DNA from: Vibrio jasicida CAIM 1864 = LMG 25398
GTDB taxonomy: Bacteria; Pseudomonadota; Gammaproteobacteria; Enterobacterales; Vibrionaceae
Reading direction: 5' to 3'
Length of the DNA: 51,321 bases
NCBI RefSeq assembly: GCF_000400365.1
Contig: NZ_BAOG01000062.1
Location: forward strand, 1-51,321
Part shown: positions 9,107 to 17,473 of the stretch, piece by piece
How the letters are laid out: each line of letters begins with the position of its first letter
Position numbering within the stretch: position 1 is the first letter of the stretch
Made by a program: the position numbers and the translations under genes
The notes under the pieces: generated by a model
The model's database searches: none
What the model saw: only the letters and a program-made list of their open reading frames with translations
What the model was told of the DNA's origin: nothing

Positions 9107-9856
9107 TTAACTCATACGAAGCAATGAATCTGAAGATTTGTCCATCTCTTCAGCGGTGCTCATCATTTTGACCTGCATTTCAAACTGACGTTGAAGGTCA
9201 ATCAGAGCGGTCATTTCACCTACGGCATTCACGTTACTACCTTCAATTGCACCAGTTTGGATGCTGATAGAGCCGTCTGCTTCGTAAGGCTGGTTTGGAG
9301 TTTTATGGCGGAATAAGCCATTGGTATCTTTAAACAAGTTTTGATCGTCCGTGCGCACAAGCTTGATACGATCAACCACTTCTAATTCTTCAGCCGGCGC
9401 ACCTTGAGGCAGTACAGAGATGGTGCCGTCACGACCGATTTCGATTTTGGATACTGGGATTGGCAAGGTGATTGGCGCGTCGTTTTCGCCCAAAATCACA
9501 TGACCGCTTGCATTCGTTAGCAAGCCATTTTGATCAACTTTTAGGTTGCCGTTACGCGTTAAACCTTCTTTACCGGTTTGGTCCATAACGGAAATCCAAC
9601 CATTGCCCTCTACCGTAATATCAAGATCGCGACCCGTAGTAATCACACTGCCTTGGGCAAAGTTATGCCCTGGGCGTTCTGTCATGCTGAATACGCGTGT
9701 AGGGAGACCTTCACCATAAGCTTGCATGGAACGTGCTTGTGCTAAGTCAGCACGAAAGCCAGTTGTACTTACGTTTGCCAAGTTGTTGGCACGCAATTGC
9801 AGGGCCTGCATATTTTGCTTGGCGCCGCTCATTGCGAGAAACAGTGCGCGATCCAT
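9107..9856 (-). CDS. flgF: Flagellar proximal rod protein FlgF
   Basis: Proximal rod component, placed before FlgG during assembly. The 249-residue product has the family N-terminus (MDRALFLAMSGAKQNMQA) and the rod motif NNLANVSTTGFRADLAQARS. A central DLDITVEGNGWISV segment and a C-terminal ALIDLQRQFEMQVKMM helix follow. It is preceded by a 308-bp gap and a good sigma-54 promoter, so it probably begins a new flgFGHIJ transcript rather than only extending flgBCDE. Confidence 0.95.
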   Translation of the reverse strand: MDRALFLAMSGAKQNMQALQLRANNLANVSTTGFRADLAQARSMQAYGEGLPTRVFSMTERPGHNFAQGSVITTGRDLDITVEGNGWISVMDQTGKEGLTRNGNLKVDQNGLLTNASGHVILGENDAPITLPIPVSKIEIGRDGTISVLPQGAPAEELEVVDRIKLVRTDDQNLFKDTNGLFRHKTPNQPYEADGSISIQTGAIEGSNVNAVGEMTALIDLQRQFEMQVKMMSTAEEMDKSSDSLLRMS

Positions 9857-9892
9857 AATTTACTCCAAAAATTCTCTGTACAAGGAGTAAAA

Positions 9893-9908
9893 AGCAAGAG
9901 TTATGCCA
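9893..9908 (-). promoter_or_regulatory. Sigma-54 promoter of flgFGHIJ
   Basis: The minus strand reads TGGCAT-AACTC-TTGCT, one mismatch (T for C at the end of the -24 block) from the sigma-54 consensus with correct spacing. It is 37 bp upstream of the flgF ATG, giving a short leader that contains the AAGGAG ribosome binding sequence. Confidence 0.7.
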
Positions 9909-10014
9909 ATATTAAATTAATGTTATTAATCAAAAGCTTGAATATAAAACGAGATATTTAAAAAGGGGATAATGAAGGAATAAGTCGCTAGAGAGGCAAG
10001 ATTGTGATCCACAA

Positions 10015-10031
10015 AGCGGCAACAGCGGCAA
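10015..10031 (-). repeat. Paired AGCGGCAA octamers upstream of the flgF promoter
   Basis: AGCGGCAA occurs twice with one base between copies, 107-140 bp upstream of the flgF sigma-54 promoter. Its complement TTGCCGCT is the repeat seen upstream of flaC. Position and duplication suggest an enhancer for a sigma-54 activator; the binding protein is not shown by the sequence. Confidence 0.45.
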
Positions 10032-10164
10032 GTATAAGATCAAAGCATGCCCAACCTGAATTGAGGTTTATTCAGATTAGGCATCAGATGAATGTCATGA
10101 TGTTACCAAGCGGTAACGGCCGTGGCTCGCAGCGCTTGATCAAACAGATTATCAGGCTAGTGTA

Positions 10165-11478
10165 CTAGCGGATCTGTAGGATATTTTGTTGCAGTTGGTT
10201 ATGTACTTCTAGCGCACGTGAGTTTGCTTGGAAGTTACGCTGAGCAGAAATAAGATCCACCAGCTCCTGAGTCATATCAATGTTTGACTGTTCCAGCATA
10301 CCGTTGTTGATGGTGCCGAAAGAGCCCTTGTTTGATTCGCCCCAGATTTTATCACCAGAGAACTGTGTTGAATCCCACTGAGTGCCGCCTTTCTTATCCA
10401 GACCTTGCTCGTTAGGAACACGTACTAGCGCCACACGACCCAATGTTACGTTTTCACCGTTTGAGTAAGTACCCAATACGCTACCGTTTTCATCGAAGTC
10501 TACTTTAGTTAGGAAGCCCGTTGTTGCGCCATCTTCATCGAACTTTGTCAGCTCGAATGGTGCAGCAAACTGAGTCGCTGAGCCTAAACCAAAGTTAAGT
10601 GTTTGCGCAGGATCGGCACCGTTTAAATCCACTGGGTTGGTGTTTGTCGCAGGATCGCCCAACGCTACCGATGTGATTGGCTGACCGTTGTTCAAACTTG
10701 CCAGCGTACCATCGTTGTTGAACTTCATCGTGTGACCAACGTGACCCGTTGGTGTTGCCGCATCACCGTTAGCAACGTTCAATGGCTTCTCACCGCCCTT
10801 GTCCGTTACTGTGTAGTAAGTTTGCCACGTGTTCGGCTGAGTTTGGTCTTTCAAGTAGTAAGTAGTTAGCTTGTAAGACTGACCCATTGAATCGTAAATC
10901 GTCGAAGACGTTGAACGGTTATATGTATCTGGATCTGAGAAATCAAACTGAGTTGGATCTTTCAAATCACCGTTAGCCGGTAAGTTCACACCCACTTCAA
11001 TGTTCGCTGTTTGCTTTGGCTTACCAAACTCTGCAGGAATATTGATTGGTTGTGGCTCGTAAGACGATACCTCACCAGACTCTGGGTTTACTTGGTAACC
11101 AAGTAGGAACTCATCGTTCGCCGTTACCATGTAGTTTTCTTTGTTCAAATGGAATGCACCGTTACGTGTCATTTCATTTTGTTGAGGGATAAGGCGATCT
11201 TTCGCTACCGCGAAGAAGCCCGTACCCGACACACGTAAATCCATTGGGTTATTGGTGTAAATGCTTGAACCTTCGTGGAACTGTTGCGCCACTTGGTTCG
11301 CTTGCGCACCGCCACCCGGAGTGGTTTTTGCGTTGGTGAACAAAGAGTTCGAGTACACATCGCTGAATTCCGCACGAGACTCTTTAAAGCCGTACGTGTT
11401 GGCGTTCGCAATGTTGTTACTGGTGGTGTTCAAATCCAGTTGAGCGGAGGACAAACCGCTTAAAGATACATATGACAT
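10165..11478 (-). CDS. flgE: Flagellar hook protein FlgE
   Basis: Main subunit of the flexible hook, polymerised under the FlgD cap. The 437-residue product begins MSYVSLSGLSSAQLDL with the hook/rod motif NNIANANTYGFKESRAEFSD near residues 22-41. It has the GTGFFAVAKD block near residues 85-94, a long variable surface domain (about 145-340), and the C-terminal ELVDLISAQRNFQANSRALE helix. AGGAG lies just upstream of the ATG. It follows flgD by 32 bp. Confidence 0.96.
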   Translation of the reverse strand: MSYVSLSGLSSAQLDLNTTSNNIANANTYGFKESRAEFSDVYSNSLFTNAKTTPGGGAQANQVAQQFHEGSSIYTNNPMDLRVSGTGFFAVAKDRLIPQQNEMTRNGAFHLNKENYMVTANDEFLLGYQVNPESGEVSSYEPQPINIPAEFGKPKQTANIEVGVNLPANGDLKDPTQFDFSDPDTYNRSTSSTIYDSMGQSYKLTTYYLKDQTQPNTWQTYYTVTDKGGEKPLNVANGDAATPTGHVGHTMKFNNDGTLASLNNGQPITSVALGDPATNTNPVDLNGADPAQTLNFGLGSATQFAAPFELTKFDEDGATTGFLTKVDFDENGSVLGTYSNGENVTLGRVALVRVPNEQGLDKKGGTQWDSTQFSGDKIWGESNKGSFGTINNGMLEQSNIDMTQELVDLISAQRNFQANSRALEVHNQLQQNILQIR

Positions 11479-11510
11479 TCCAAAATCTCCTAACCTGACC
11501 TGTTATCGAA

Positions 11511-12221
11511 TTACGCTTTGCCGACTTCCAATACTTCTGCAAGTCGAACTGGCGATTCAAAACCAGCCAGATTGAGTAATACGTTTCCGTCACCCTTGCC
11601 TAGCAATACACTGTTCACGTTCGCATAAGTAGACACCGGGAACTCTTGCGACTCCCCTTCTACCAAGCCAGACGCTTTCACATTGTATTTACCAGCAGGC
11701 AATGGATTACCGTTTTCATCATTACCGTCCCAAAGTACACGAGTGTCACCGGCTGGTTTCGCACCTACCTCAAAAGTACGCACCAATTGGCCCGCTTCGT
11801 TTTCCACTCGAACAAACAGGTTGTCAATTGGTTGTGCCAGCTTAACCATTGCCGCCATTGCAGCATTGTCTTGCTTCACACCCGCCGCACCTGGGACCAA
11901 TACGTCACGACCTACCAAAGAGGAAGCTTGTAACGCTTGGTTTGATGTCATTGACGAGTTTAAGCTCTCGAACTGAGAGTTCATCTTGCCAATACCATCT
12001 ACGGTCGCAAATGACGCCATTTGCGCAATCATCTGGTCATTACTTACCGGCTTAAAAGGGTCTTGTTGCGACAATTGCTTCGTGAGCAAAGATAAGAAGT
12101 CTTCCTGTTTCAGGTCTTGCTTACCAGTGCTCTCTTCCGTCTTCTTGTTGCTCTCTTGTAGACTTTTAAGCTGGTCGATATAGGACAAGCCGCTTTGACC
12201 AACGTTGTTAATTCCGGCCAT
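11511..12221 (-). CDS. flgD: Flagellar hook cap protein FlgD
   Basis: Transient scaffold at the tip of the growing hook. The 236-residue product has the conserved N-terminal DFLSLLTKQLSQQDPFKPV motif (near residues 41-59) and the following NDQMIAQMASFATVDG. A FlgD Ig/tudor-like region (about 95-230) includes WDGNDENGNPLPAGKYNV. It lies between flgC and flgE as in other gammaproteobacteria, 17 bp after flgC. Confidence 0.95.
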   Translation of the reverse strand: MAGINNVGQSGLSYIDQLKSLQESNKKTEESTGKQDLKQEDFLSLLTKQLSQQDPFKPVSNDQMIAQMASFATVDGIGKMNSQFESLNSSMTSNQALQASSLVGRDVLVPGAAGVKQDNAAMAAMVKLAQPIDNLFVRVENEAGQLVRTFEVGAKPAGDTRVLWDGNDENGNPLPAGKYNVKASGLVEGESQEFPVSTYANVNSVLLGKGDGNVLLNLAGFESPVRLAEVLEVGKA

Positions 12222-12238
12222 ACGCTACCCCCTTATCC

Positions 12239-12652
12239 TTATTGACCCATCTGCAGCGTACGCAGCAGCATTTGTTTACTAGAATCAGCTACTTGCACAT
12301 TGGTTTGGTATGCACGAGAAGCCGAGATCATGTTTGCCATTTCTTCCATTACATTTACGTTAGGCTTGTAGATGTAGCCTTCATCGTTTGCAAGAGGATG
12401 GTCTGGGTTGTACTCCGCACTAAGCGGTTTATCGCTTTCTACAATACCCATCACCTTCACTGGCACCGTATCACCGCCACGCATGGCGTTACTTAACTCC
12501 GCACCAAACACAGCATGACGCGCTTTGTAAGTGTCTTTCGCAGAGCTGCTGACACTGTCGGCGTTCGCCAAGTTGCTTGAGGTAGTATTCAGACGAACGG
12601 ACTCAGCGCTCATTGCGGAACCTGTCACATTGAAAACGTTAAATAAGCTCAT
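12239..12652 (-). CDS. flgC: Flagellar proximal rod protein FlgC
   Basis: Rod subunit near the MS ring. The 137-residue product begins MSLFNVFNVTGSAMSAESVRL, carries the rod motif SSNLANADSVSSS, and ends with the EMANMISASRAYQTNVQV helix characteristic of FlgC. It starts 5 bp after the flgB stop, and length fits the family. Confidence 0.95.
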   Translation of the reverse strand: MSLFNVFNVTGSAMSAESVRLNTTSSNLANADSVSSSAKDTYKARHAVFGAELSNAMRGGDTVPVKVMGIVESDKPLSAEYNPDHPLANDEGYIYKPNVNVMEEMANMISASRAYQTNVQVADSSKQMLLRTLQMGQ

Positions 12653-12657
12653 CTAAA

Positions 12658-13053
12658 TTATTCCCCTTTGATTGCTTTGGTTAAGTTCTTGAATTTACTG
12701 CCTAGAAAGTCGAGTGATGCCTGGTGTCTGATTTGGTTTTGCATAAATAAGTTACGCTCTAAATCCAAATCCACCGTATTGCCATCGCCCGTATCAGGTT
12801 GTGTAGGAAGACGATATAGCTTGTCCCCGACCAACGTTGTAGTGGCAGGAATGTGCCGACCATCTGTACGGCTAAGACCAATGCTTGCCCCAGAACTTGC
12901 CGCCTGCAATTCCTTAGCAAAATCTAAACCTCTTGATTTATAACCAGGCGTGTTGGCTTGCGCGATGTTGGTGGAAATCACCTCCGCATTGCGCTCACGT
13001 ACGCCCACCGTGTATTGGTGGATGCCTAGTGCATTGTCAAAAGATATAGCCAT
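12658..13053 (-). CDS. flgB: Flagellar proximal rod protein FlgB
   Basis: First gene of the rod-hook operon and the rod subunit nearest the MS ring. The 131-residue product has the rod motif STNIAQANTPGYKSRGLDFA (near residues 28-47) and the C-terminal FMQNQIRHQASLDFLGSKFKNL helix. A strong sigma-54 promoter lies 44 bp upstream, so flgBCDE is expected to be a class III transcript. Confidence 0.95.
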   Translation of the reverse strand: MAISFDNALGIHQYTVGVRERNAEVISTNIAQANTPGYKSRGLDFAKELQAASSGASIGLSRTDGRHIPATTTLVGDKLYRLPTQPDTGDGNTVDLDLERNLFMQNQIRHQASLDFLGSKFKNLTKAIKGE

Positions 13054-13096
13054 GTTTGCCTCTACATTAAGAACTGACCGTTATTGATAACTAAAA

Positions 13097-13112
13097 AGCA
13101 ATTAGCGTGCCA
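13097..13112 (-). promoter_or_regulatory. Sigma-54 promoter of flgB operon
   Basis: The minus strand reads TGGCAC-GCTAA-TTGCT, a perfect -24/-12 element with the G after TGGCAC also matching. It lies 44 bp upstream of the flgB start. Two weaker TTGCCGCT-like octamers abut it (13123-13138, each 6 of 8). Confidence 0.88.
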
Positions 13113-13324
13113 AAAATAGAACATGCCGTTTTGCCATTTTTGTTACCGACGTAATGGATTGCAATAAGCAAGCCAAAGTGATTGATGGAGTGTCATATAG
13201 AATCGAGTAATCAACTCGACCCTCTAAAAAATATACACCCTTTGGTGCATTGCAGGCAAAAACGGCCAGATCTTTAGCGAGGAGAAACGCAGAAAGAGTA
13301 AGGAAATGGTGGGATGGAAAGGAA

Positions 13325-13356
13325 CAAAAAGAAAAGCCTGACACAAGGTCAGGCTT
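13325..13356 (-). terminator. Rho-independent terminator after cheVR
   Basis: On the minus strand AAGCCTGAC (13348-13356) and GTCAGGCTT (13334-13342) form a 9-bp stem with a 5-base loop, followed by TTCTTTTT. It separates cheVR from the flgB promoter. Confidence 0.85.
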
Positions 13357-13393
13357 CATTGTTTTAAAAAGAGTCCGCTATTTTAGCTTACCG

Positions 13394-14221
13394 CTACTTT
13401 AATTTGTAAATAATACCTGGATTACAGCGCACCATTTCAAATTTGTCGGTCAAACCAGTGAGCGATTCCGAAGCACCCAACAACAGGTAGCCACCAGGGT
13501 TTAAGCTGTTTGCCATCTGGTTCAGCACTTTAGACTTCATCTCTGGAGAGAAGTAAATCAACACGTTACGACAGAAAATAATGTCGAACTTGCCCATCAG
13601 CGCATAGCTTTCCATCAAGTTTTGTGGACGAAAGTTTACCAAGCGTTTCACGTTGTCTTTAACTTTCATACGGCCATCGCCAGCATCTTCAAAGAAGGTA
13701 CGACGACGCTCAGGAGAAAGGCCACGGCCCAATGCTAGGTTGTCGTATACACCCGCTCGGCACATATCCAACATACTTGCTGAGATATCCGTCGCGGTGA
13801 TCGACACGCTCGGCAATAGACCCGGTTTACGCTGCTGCGTTTCCAAGATGGTCATTGCCATTGAGTAAGGTTCTTGACCCGACGAGCTAGCAGCTGACCA
13901 AATTTTAATTGGTCGTTTATTTGCCGCCATCTCCGGCAACAATTTGTCAGCTAATACCGTGAAAGGATAAGTATCTCGGAACCACAATGTTTCGTTAGTC
14001 GTCATCGCATCCACAGCGGCAACTCGCAGTTCACGGTTGCGGCCAGTTACGACATCACGGAGCAAATCAGACAACGAAGCAAGCTTGAATTTAGTCACAA
14101 GCGGGCTCAGTCGGCTGCGCACTAGGTATTGCTTACTGTCACCTAATACGATGCCACACTGTGATTCTAGAAAACGGCTAAAGTCACGATACTCTTGATC
14201 ACTGATTGTAATAGCAGTCAT
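13394..14221 (-). CDS. cheR: Chemotaxis protein methyltransferase CheR
   Basis: Transfers methyl groups from S-adenosylmethionine to glutamates of chemoreceptors, the adaptation half opposite CheB. The 275-residue product has an N-terminal helical CheR domain (about 5-70) with the TTNETLWFRD motif at 74-83. A SAM-binding methyltransferase domain follows, with IWSAASSSGQEPYSMA near 107-122 and FDIIFCRNVLIYF near 213-225. It ends the cheV-cheR pair, 11 bp after cheV, as in V. parahaemolyticus and V. cholerae flagellar region 1. Confidence 0.96.
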   Translation of the reverse strand: MTAITISDQEYRDFSRFLESQCGIVLGDSKQYLVRSRLSPLVTKFKLASLSDLLRDVVTGRNRELRVAAVDAMTTNETLWFRDTYPFTVLADKLLPEMAANKRPIKIWSAASSSGQEPYSMAMTILETQQRKPGLLPSVSITATDISASMLDMCRAGVYDNLALGRGLSPERRRTFFEDAGDGRMKVKDNVKRLVNFRPQNLMESYALMGKFDIIFCRNVLIYFSPEMKSKVLNQMANSLNPGGYLLLGASESLTGLTDKFEMVRCNPGIIYKLK

Positions 14222-14232
14222 TAATGTCTCTT

Positions 14233-15159
14233 TTATTGTGTTAATGCAGATTTAACCGCGTTACCCAATTCATCTGGGTTAAATTTCGCAATGAAGGTGT
14301 TTGCACCCACGCGCTCAACCATGGCTTGGTTGAAGACGCCACTCAATGAGGAGTGGAGGATAACATAAAGGTTCTTCAAATCTGCATTTCTGCGAATCTC
14401 GGCGGTTAGCGTGTAACCATCCATTTCTGGCATTTCAATGTCGGAGATCACCAACGAAATCTGATCGTAGATGCTTCCTTCTTGTGCCATTTCAAGCAGC
14501 TTATTGTACGCTTCTTTACCATCTTTCACAGAGACAACTTCAAATCCAATCGAAGTAATTGCTCGCTCAACTTGTTTACGAGCAACGGTTGAGTCATCCG
14601 CAATCAAAATACGACGAACAATTGGCTTCGCTTGCTCAGCAACGGCAATTTCTTCACCGATAGCTGAATCCATGGTTTCATCCACTGGCGCAATCTCAGC
14701 TAAGATCTTTTCTACGTCTAGGATTTCTACCAATTCGTTATCAATGTTCGTTACCGCAGTTAGGTAATGCGCTTTGCCTGCACCATCAGGTGGCGGCAGA
14801 ATCGCTTCCCAATGCATGTTAATAATGCGCTCAACGGACGACACCAAAAACGCTTGGATGGTACGGTTGAATTCTGCGATAACAACAAAACATTTATCAA
14901 TATCTGTGGTTGGGCGGCCACCGATTGCCAGACTTAAATCAATCACTGACACAGTATGGCCACGGATATGAGCGACACCTTTCACCAAAGGGTGTAGATT
15001 TGGCATTGAAGTCAGCTTAGGGCACTGTAGTACTTCTTTTACTTTGAATACGTTAATGCCGTAACGCTGTCGCCCCATCAACCGAAAAGTCAGTAATTCT
15101 AATCGGTTTTGGCCAACGAGTTGCGTACGCTGATTCACCGAATCAAGAATCCCCGTCAT
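14233..15159 (-). CDS. cheV: Chemotaxis coupling protein CheV
   Basis: Links chemoreceptors to CheA and carries a receiver domain that may act as a phosphate sink. The 308-residue product has a CheW-like domain (about 15-160, with NVFKVKEVL and VAHIRGHTVSVIDL) and a receiver domain (about 182-306). The receiver has acidic Asp188/Asp189 (ADDST), phospho-acceptor Asp240 (VISDIEMPEMDG) and a conserved Lys in FIAKFNP. GGAG precedes the ATG. It is divergent from flgA. Confidence 0.95.
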   Translation of the reverse strand: MTGILDSVNQRTQLVGQNRLELLTFRLMGRQRYGINVFKVKEVLQCPKLTSMPNLHPLVKGVAHIRGHTVSVIDLSLAIGGRPTTDIDKCFVVIAEFNRTIQAFLVSSVERIINMHWEAILPPPDGAGKAHYLTAVTNIDNELVEILDVEKILAEIAPVDETMDSAIGEEIAVAEQAKPIVRRILIADDSTVARKQVERAITSIGFEVVSVKDGKEAYNKLLEMAQEGSIYDQISLVISDIEMPEMDGYTLTAEIRRNADLKNLYVILHSSLSGVFNQAMVERVGANTFIAKFNPDELGNAVKSALTQ

Positions 15160-15202
15160 ATGCTCATCTCCATCTCAAACTTTTTGATTTTAAATGATAC
15201 TC

Positions 15203-15226
15203 TACCACTGGTAGGCATAATACCAG
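15203..15226. promoter_or_regulatory. Overlapping inverted repeats between cheV and flgA
   Basis: TACCA-C-TGGTA (15203-15213) overlaps a second TGGTA-8-TACCA pair ending at 15226, in the 76-bp divergent gap. Such symmetry between divergent genes may be an operator, but no known regulator consensus was recognised. Confidence 0.25.
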
Positions 15227-15235
15227 AGAAACAGT

Positions 15236-15982
15236 ATGGCGTATCATAATATAAATTCGACACCATTGACTATGACAATATGTAGAGCGTTATTTACAAA
15301 GTACGCTAAGTCTATCGGCATCTTGCTCAGTATGTTTAGCTTTTTTGTGCATTCAGCAACGGAAAACCAACTTGAGCAAATCCGAACCGCCGCCGAGCAG
15401 CACATTCTTAGCACGGTAGAGCAACCAGCGGGAGGAAATTTGTCCGTCAATGCGGCAAATATTGATCCACGTATCAAAGCCACCGATTGCCCAGAGCCCC
15501 TTGATACATCTGCATCTTCAACCAGTAGCACACGCAGCAATATTAACGTTTTGGTTGAATGCCCCGCAGACAATTGGAAGGTCTACGTTCCGGTAAGGAT
15601 CTCGGCTTCAGTTCCAATGATCGTTTCTACCCGCCAGTTAGGTCGAGGAGAGATCATCAGTGCTTCTGACGTAACCACTTCAATGATCGAGTTACAGCGT
15701 TTTCGCAAAGACGGTTTCACCAATATTGAGCAAGTGATCGGCTCAAAACTCAAGCGCAATGTACGCCTAGGTGATGTGGTCGAGCGCAATGACGTGTGCG
15801 TGGTTTGCCGTAATGAGAAAGTGACGATCAGAGCAGTAAAATCAGGTATGACCATCACCACGCAAGGCACCGCATTGCAAGATGGATCTTCTGGCGATCA
15901 AGTAAGAGTGAAAAATGATAAGTCCCAACGTATAATAGAAGGAATTGTGACAGGCATTGCGGAAATCACCATCACCTTCTAA
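15236..15982 (+). CDS. flgA: Flagellar P-ring assembly chaperone FlgA
   Basis: Periplasmic chaperone needed for FlgI to polymerise into the P ring. The 248-residue product has an N-terminal signal segment (about 20-41, ending FFVHSA) and then a SAF-type domain and the FlgA C-terminal beta domain (GRGEIISASDV, GSKLKRNVRLGDVVERNDV, AVKSGMTITTQGTALQDGSSGD). The start is uncertain: the ATG at 15272 would leave a shorter signal peptide. It is divergent from cheV, the standard Vibrio arrangement. Confidence 0.93.
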   Translation: MAYHNINSTPLTMTICRALFTKYAKSIGILLSMFSFFVHSATENQLEQIRTAAEQHILSTVEQPAGGNLSVNAANIDPRIKATDCPEPLDTSASSTSSTRSNINVLVECPADNWKVYVPVRISASVPMIVSTRQLGRGEIISASDVTTSMIELQRFRKDGFTNIEQVIGSKLKRNVRLGDVVERNDVCVVCRNEKVTIRAVKSGMTITTQGTALQDGSSGDQVRVKNDKSQRIIEGIVTGIAEITITF

Positions 15983-16030
15983 GGTTGGCTGGTGTACGGC
16001 AAATCGATCAATAAAAATGCAAAAAAGCAC

Positions 16031-16057
16031 TAAAGTTATTTGGTACTTGGTCGATAG
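16031..16057 (+). promoter_or_regulatory. Sigma-28 (FliA) promoter of flgMN
   Basis: TAAAGTTA, 11 bases, GTCGATAG closely matches the sigma-28 consensus TAAAGTTT-N11-GCCGATAA (7/8 and 6/8) with exact spacing. It lies 41 bp upstream of flgM. FliA driving its own anti-sigma factor is the known flagellar feedback design. Confidence 0.8.
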
Positions 16058-16097
16058 TCTGGATACCAGTATTACGATACGAGTTTAAGGTTGATAT

Positions 16098-16412
16098 ATG
16101 GCAGGTATAGACAATATACGTTCAGGACAGATGATGACGACAACCAGTCGCGCACCTGCACGTACAGATTCTAGTGCAACCAGCACAACGGAATCGAAAA
16201 AAGCGCCAGCACAGCAAGACGCGGTATCACTAAGCCAACAAGGCAAAGCAGTCAGCAAACTCCAAAAGGATATGGCAGCTTCTCCGGCTTATGACAGCGC
16301 AAAAGTAGCGGCAATTAAAGAAGCAATCGCAAACGGTTCATACAAAGTCGACCCAGAAAAACTGGCGGACAATATGATTAAGTTTGAAAACGAATTGCAA
16401 GGCAAAAGCTAA
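16098..16412 (+). CDS. flgM: Anti-sigma-28 factor FlgM
   Basis: Binds FliA (sigma-28) and holds late flagellar genes off until the hook is finished, when it is secreted. The 104-residue product has a disordered Ser/Thr/Ala-rich N-terminal half and a C-terminal FliA-binding region with AAIKEAIANGSYKVDPEKLADNMI (near residues 75-98). It is followed 26 bp later by flgN and preceded by a sigma-28 promoter. Confidence 0.95.
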   Translation: MAGIDNIRSGQMMTTTSRAPARTDSSATSTTESKKAPAQQDAVSLSQQGKAVSKLQKDMAASPAYDSAKVAAIKEAIANGSYKVDPEKLADNMIKFENELQGKS

Positions 16413-16438
16413 CTGACTTAGGCCCAAGGTAAGTATTC

Positions 16439-16864
16439 ATGGCAGCATTAGTCGATCTTGTAAATTTCCAGCTAGAAAATACGAAAGCACTTTCTGGTGT
16501 ACTGCGTCAAGAAACACAAGCCATCACTGCTCGTGTCTCTATTGAGATCGAAAAACTCGCCAAAGAAAAAATGACACTCATTGGTCAACTAAGAACCACT
16601 GACCAGCGAATCGCCTCTCACCCGCACGTCAATCAACTTACTGAAGACGAAAACCTAAGTCAGCTAGTCGCTCAAATCCAATCCATCGTCCTCGATTGTC
16701 AGCAAGTAAACCAAATGAACGGTGAATCACTCAACCGTGCTCAACTGAGTTTCAACAAACTTAACAACATGCTTCAACATACCCACGGTAAGATCGGCAT
16801 GACTTACAATGCTGGCGGTAAAACCCATACGATTTCTACTCTCGGAACCAACATTAAAGCGTAG
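16439..16864 (+). CDS. flgN: Flagellar export chaperone FlgN
   Basis: Cytosolic chaperone for FlgK and FlgL before export. The 141-residue, mostly helical product starts MAALVDLVNFQLENTKALSGVL and carries the FlgN-family features of long amphipathic helices and a late FNKLNNMLQHTHGK segment. Identity rests on length, helical character and its place after flgM. Confidence 0.88.
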   Translation: MAALVDLVNFQLENTKALSGVLRQETQAITARVSIEIEKLAKEKMTLIGQLRTTDQRIASHPHVNQLTEDENLSQLVAQIQSIVLDCQQVNQMNGESLNRAQLSFNKLNNMLQHTHGKIGMTYNAGGKTHTISTLGTNIKA

Positions 16865-16963
16865 ATTTCCTCACCTCTACTCTTTGGCATTCGCTCCACG
16901 CTCACCAGAACATTCCCACTGAGGGTATTTTCTACTCACACGACTTCGCAATAAAACGCCAAC

Positions 16964-16997
16964 AAAAAAGCGACTCATTGTTGCCAATCAGCCGCTT
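16964..16997 (-). terminator. Rho-independent terminator after flgOP
   Basis: On the minus strand a 13-bp stem with one mismatch (16985-16997 with 16968-16980) and a GCAA loop is followed by a T run. It lies between the convergent flgN and flgP ends, 36 bp past flgP. Confidence 0.75.
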
Positions 16998-17032
16998 AAG
17001 AAAGATTATCTATTGAGTAAAGCTGGGTCGAA

Positions 17033-17464
17033 TTAGAACAAGGTCTGCTGACGCTTCTCAGGAACTTGTTGTACTTCTCCGTAATCTCGCAGCTTATCCA
17101 TTTTACGGATATCTAGGCGAAGCTCTGTCACGTAACTGTCTTCAACCAAGTAACTGCGCACGACTTCTGCACCACGGATAACGCCATCAACAGCGCCAGT
17201 GGTACTTTCCACACCCAGACGCTGATCAGCAAGCTCTGCACGGCCGCTAACACGCATACCATACACTTGCTCTGCTAACTCACGGTAAGCATCAATCTTT
17301 GACGCACGCATGGCACGAACGCGTCTTTCTTCAACGGTTCGGCCTGTTTGCTCACTTACGCTGGCATAACCTACCGCCACTAAAATCTCATCTTGGCGCA
17401 TCTGCTGCAATGGTTGACACCCCACCAGCACCAATGTCGCAATAATAAATAATAACTTCTTCAT
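17033..17464 (-). CDS. flgP: Flagellar outer-membrane lipoprotein FlgP
   Basis: Outer-membrane lipoprotein required for vibrio motility and thought to sit around the flagellar base as part of the outer ring system. The 143-residue product has a lipobox (LVLVGC, acylated Cys16). The LPP20-type core has an RAMRASKIDAYRELAEQVYG motif (near residues 48-67) and a DGVIRGAEVV segment. It follows flgO by 9 bp; both probably belong to the sigma-54 class III genes described for V. cholerae. Confidence 0.9.
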   Translation of the reverse strand: MKKLLFIIATLVLVGCQPLQQMRQDEILVAVGYASVSEQTGRTVEERRVRAMRASKIDAYRELAEQVYGMRVSGRAELADQRLGVESTTGAVDGVIRGAEVVRSYLVEDSYVTELRLDIRKMDKLRDYGEVQQVPEKRQQTLF

Positions 17465-17473
17465 GCTAATGTC

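Larger units (their letters stand above)
9857..10164. other. Intergenic region between flgE and flgF
   Basis: This 308-bp gap interrupts an otherwise tight gene run. It holds the flgF sigma-54 promoter (9893-9908), two AGCGGCAA octamers (10015-10022, 10024-10031) and a perfect GTTACC-AAGC-GGTAAC inverted repeat (10102-10117) without a T run. No convincing reading frame or terminator was seen. Confidence 0.7.

Noticed and set aside
13102..13359. 85-codon minus-strand frame between cheR and flgB
   Set aside because: It covers the cheVR terminator and the flgB sigma-54 promoter and has no credible start; regulatory DNA explains the stretch.
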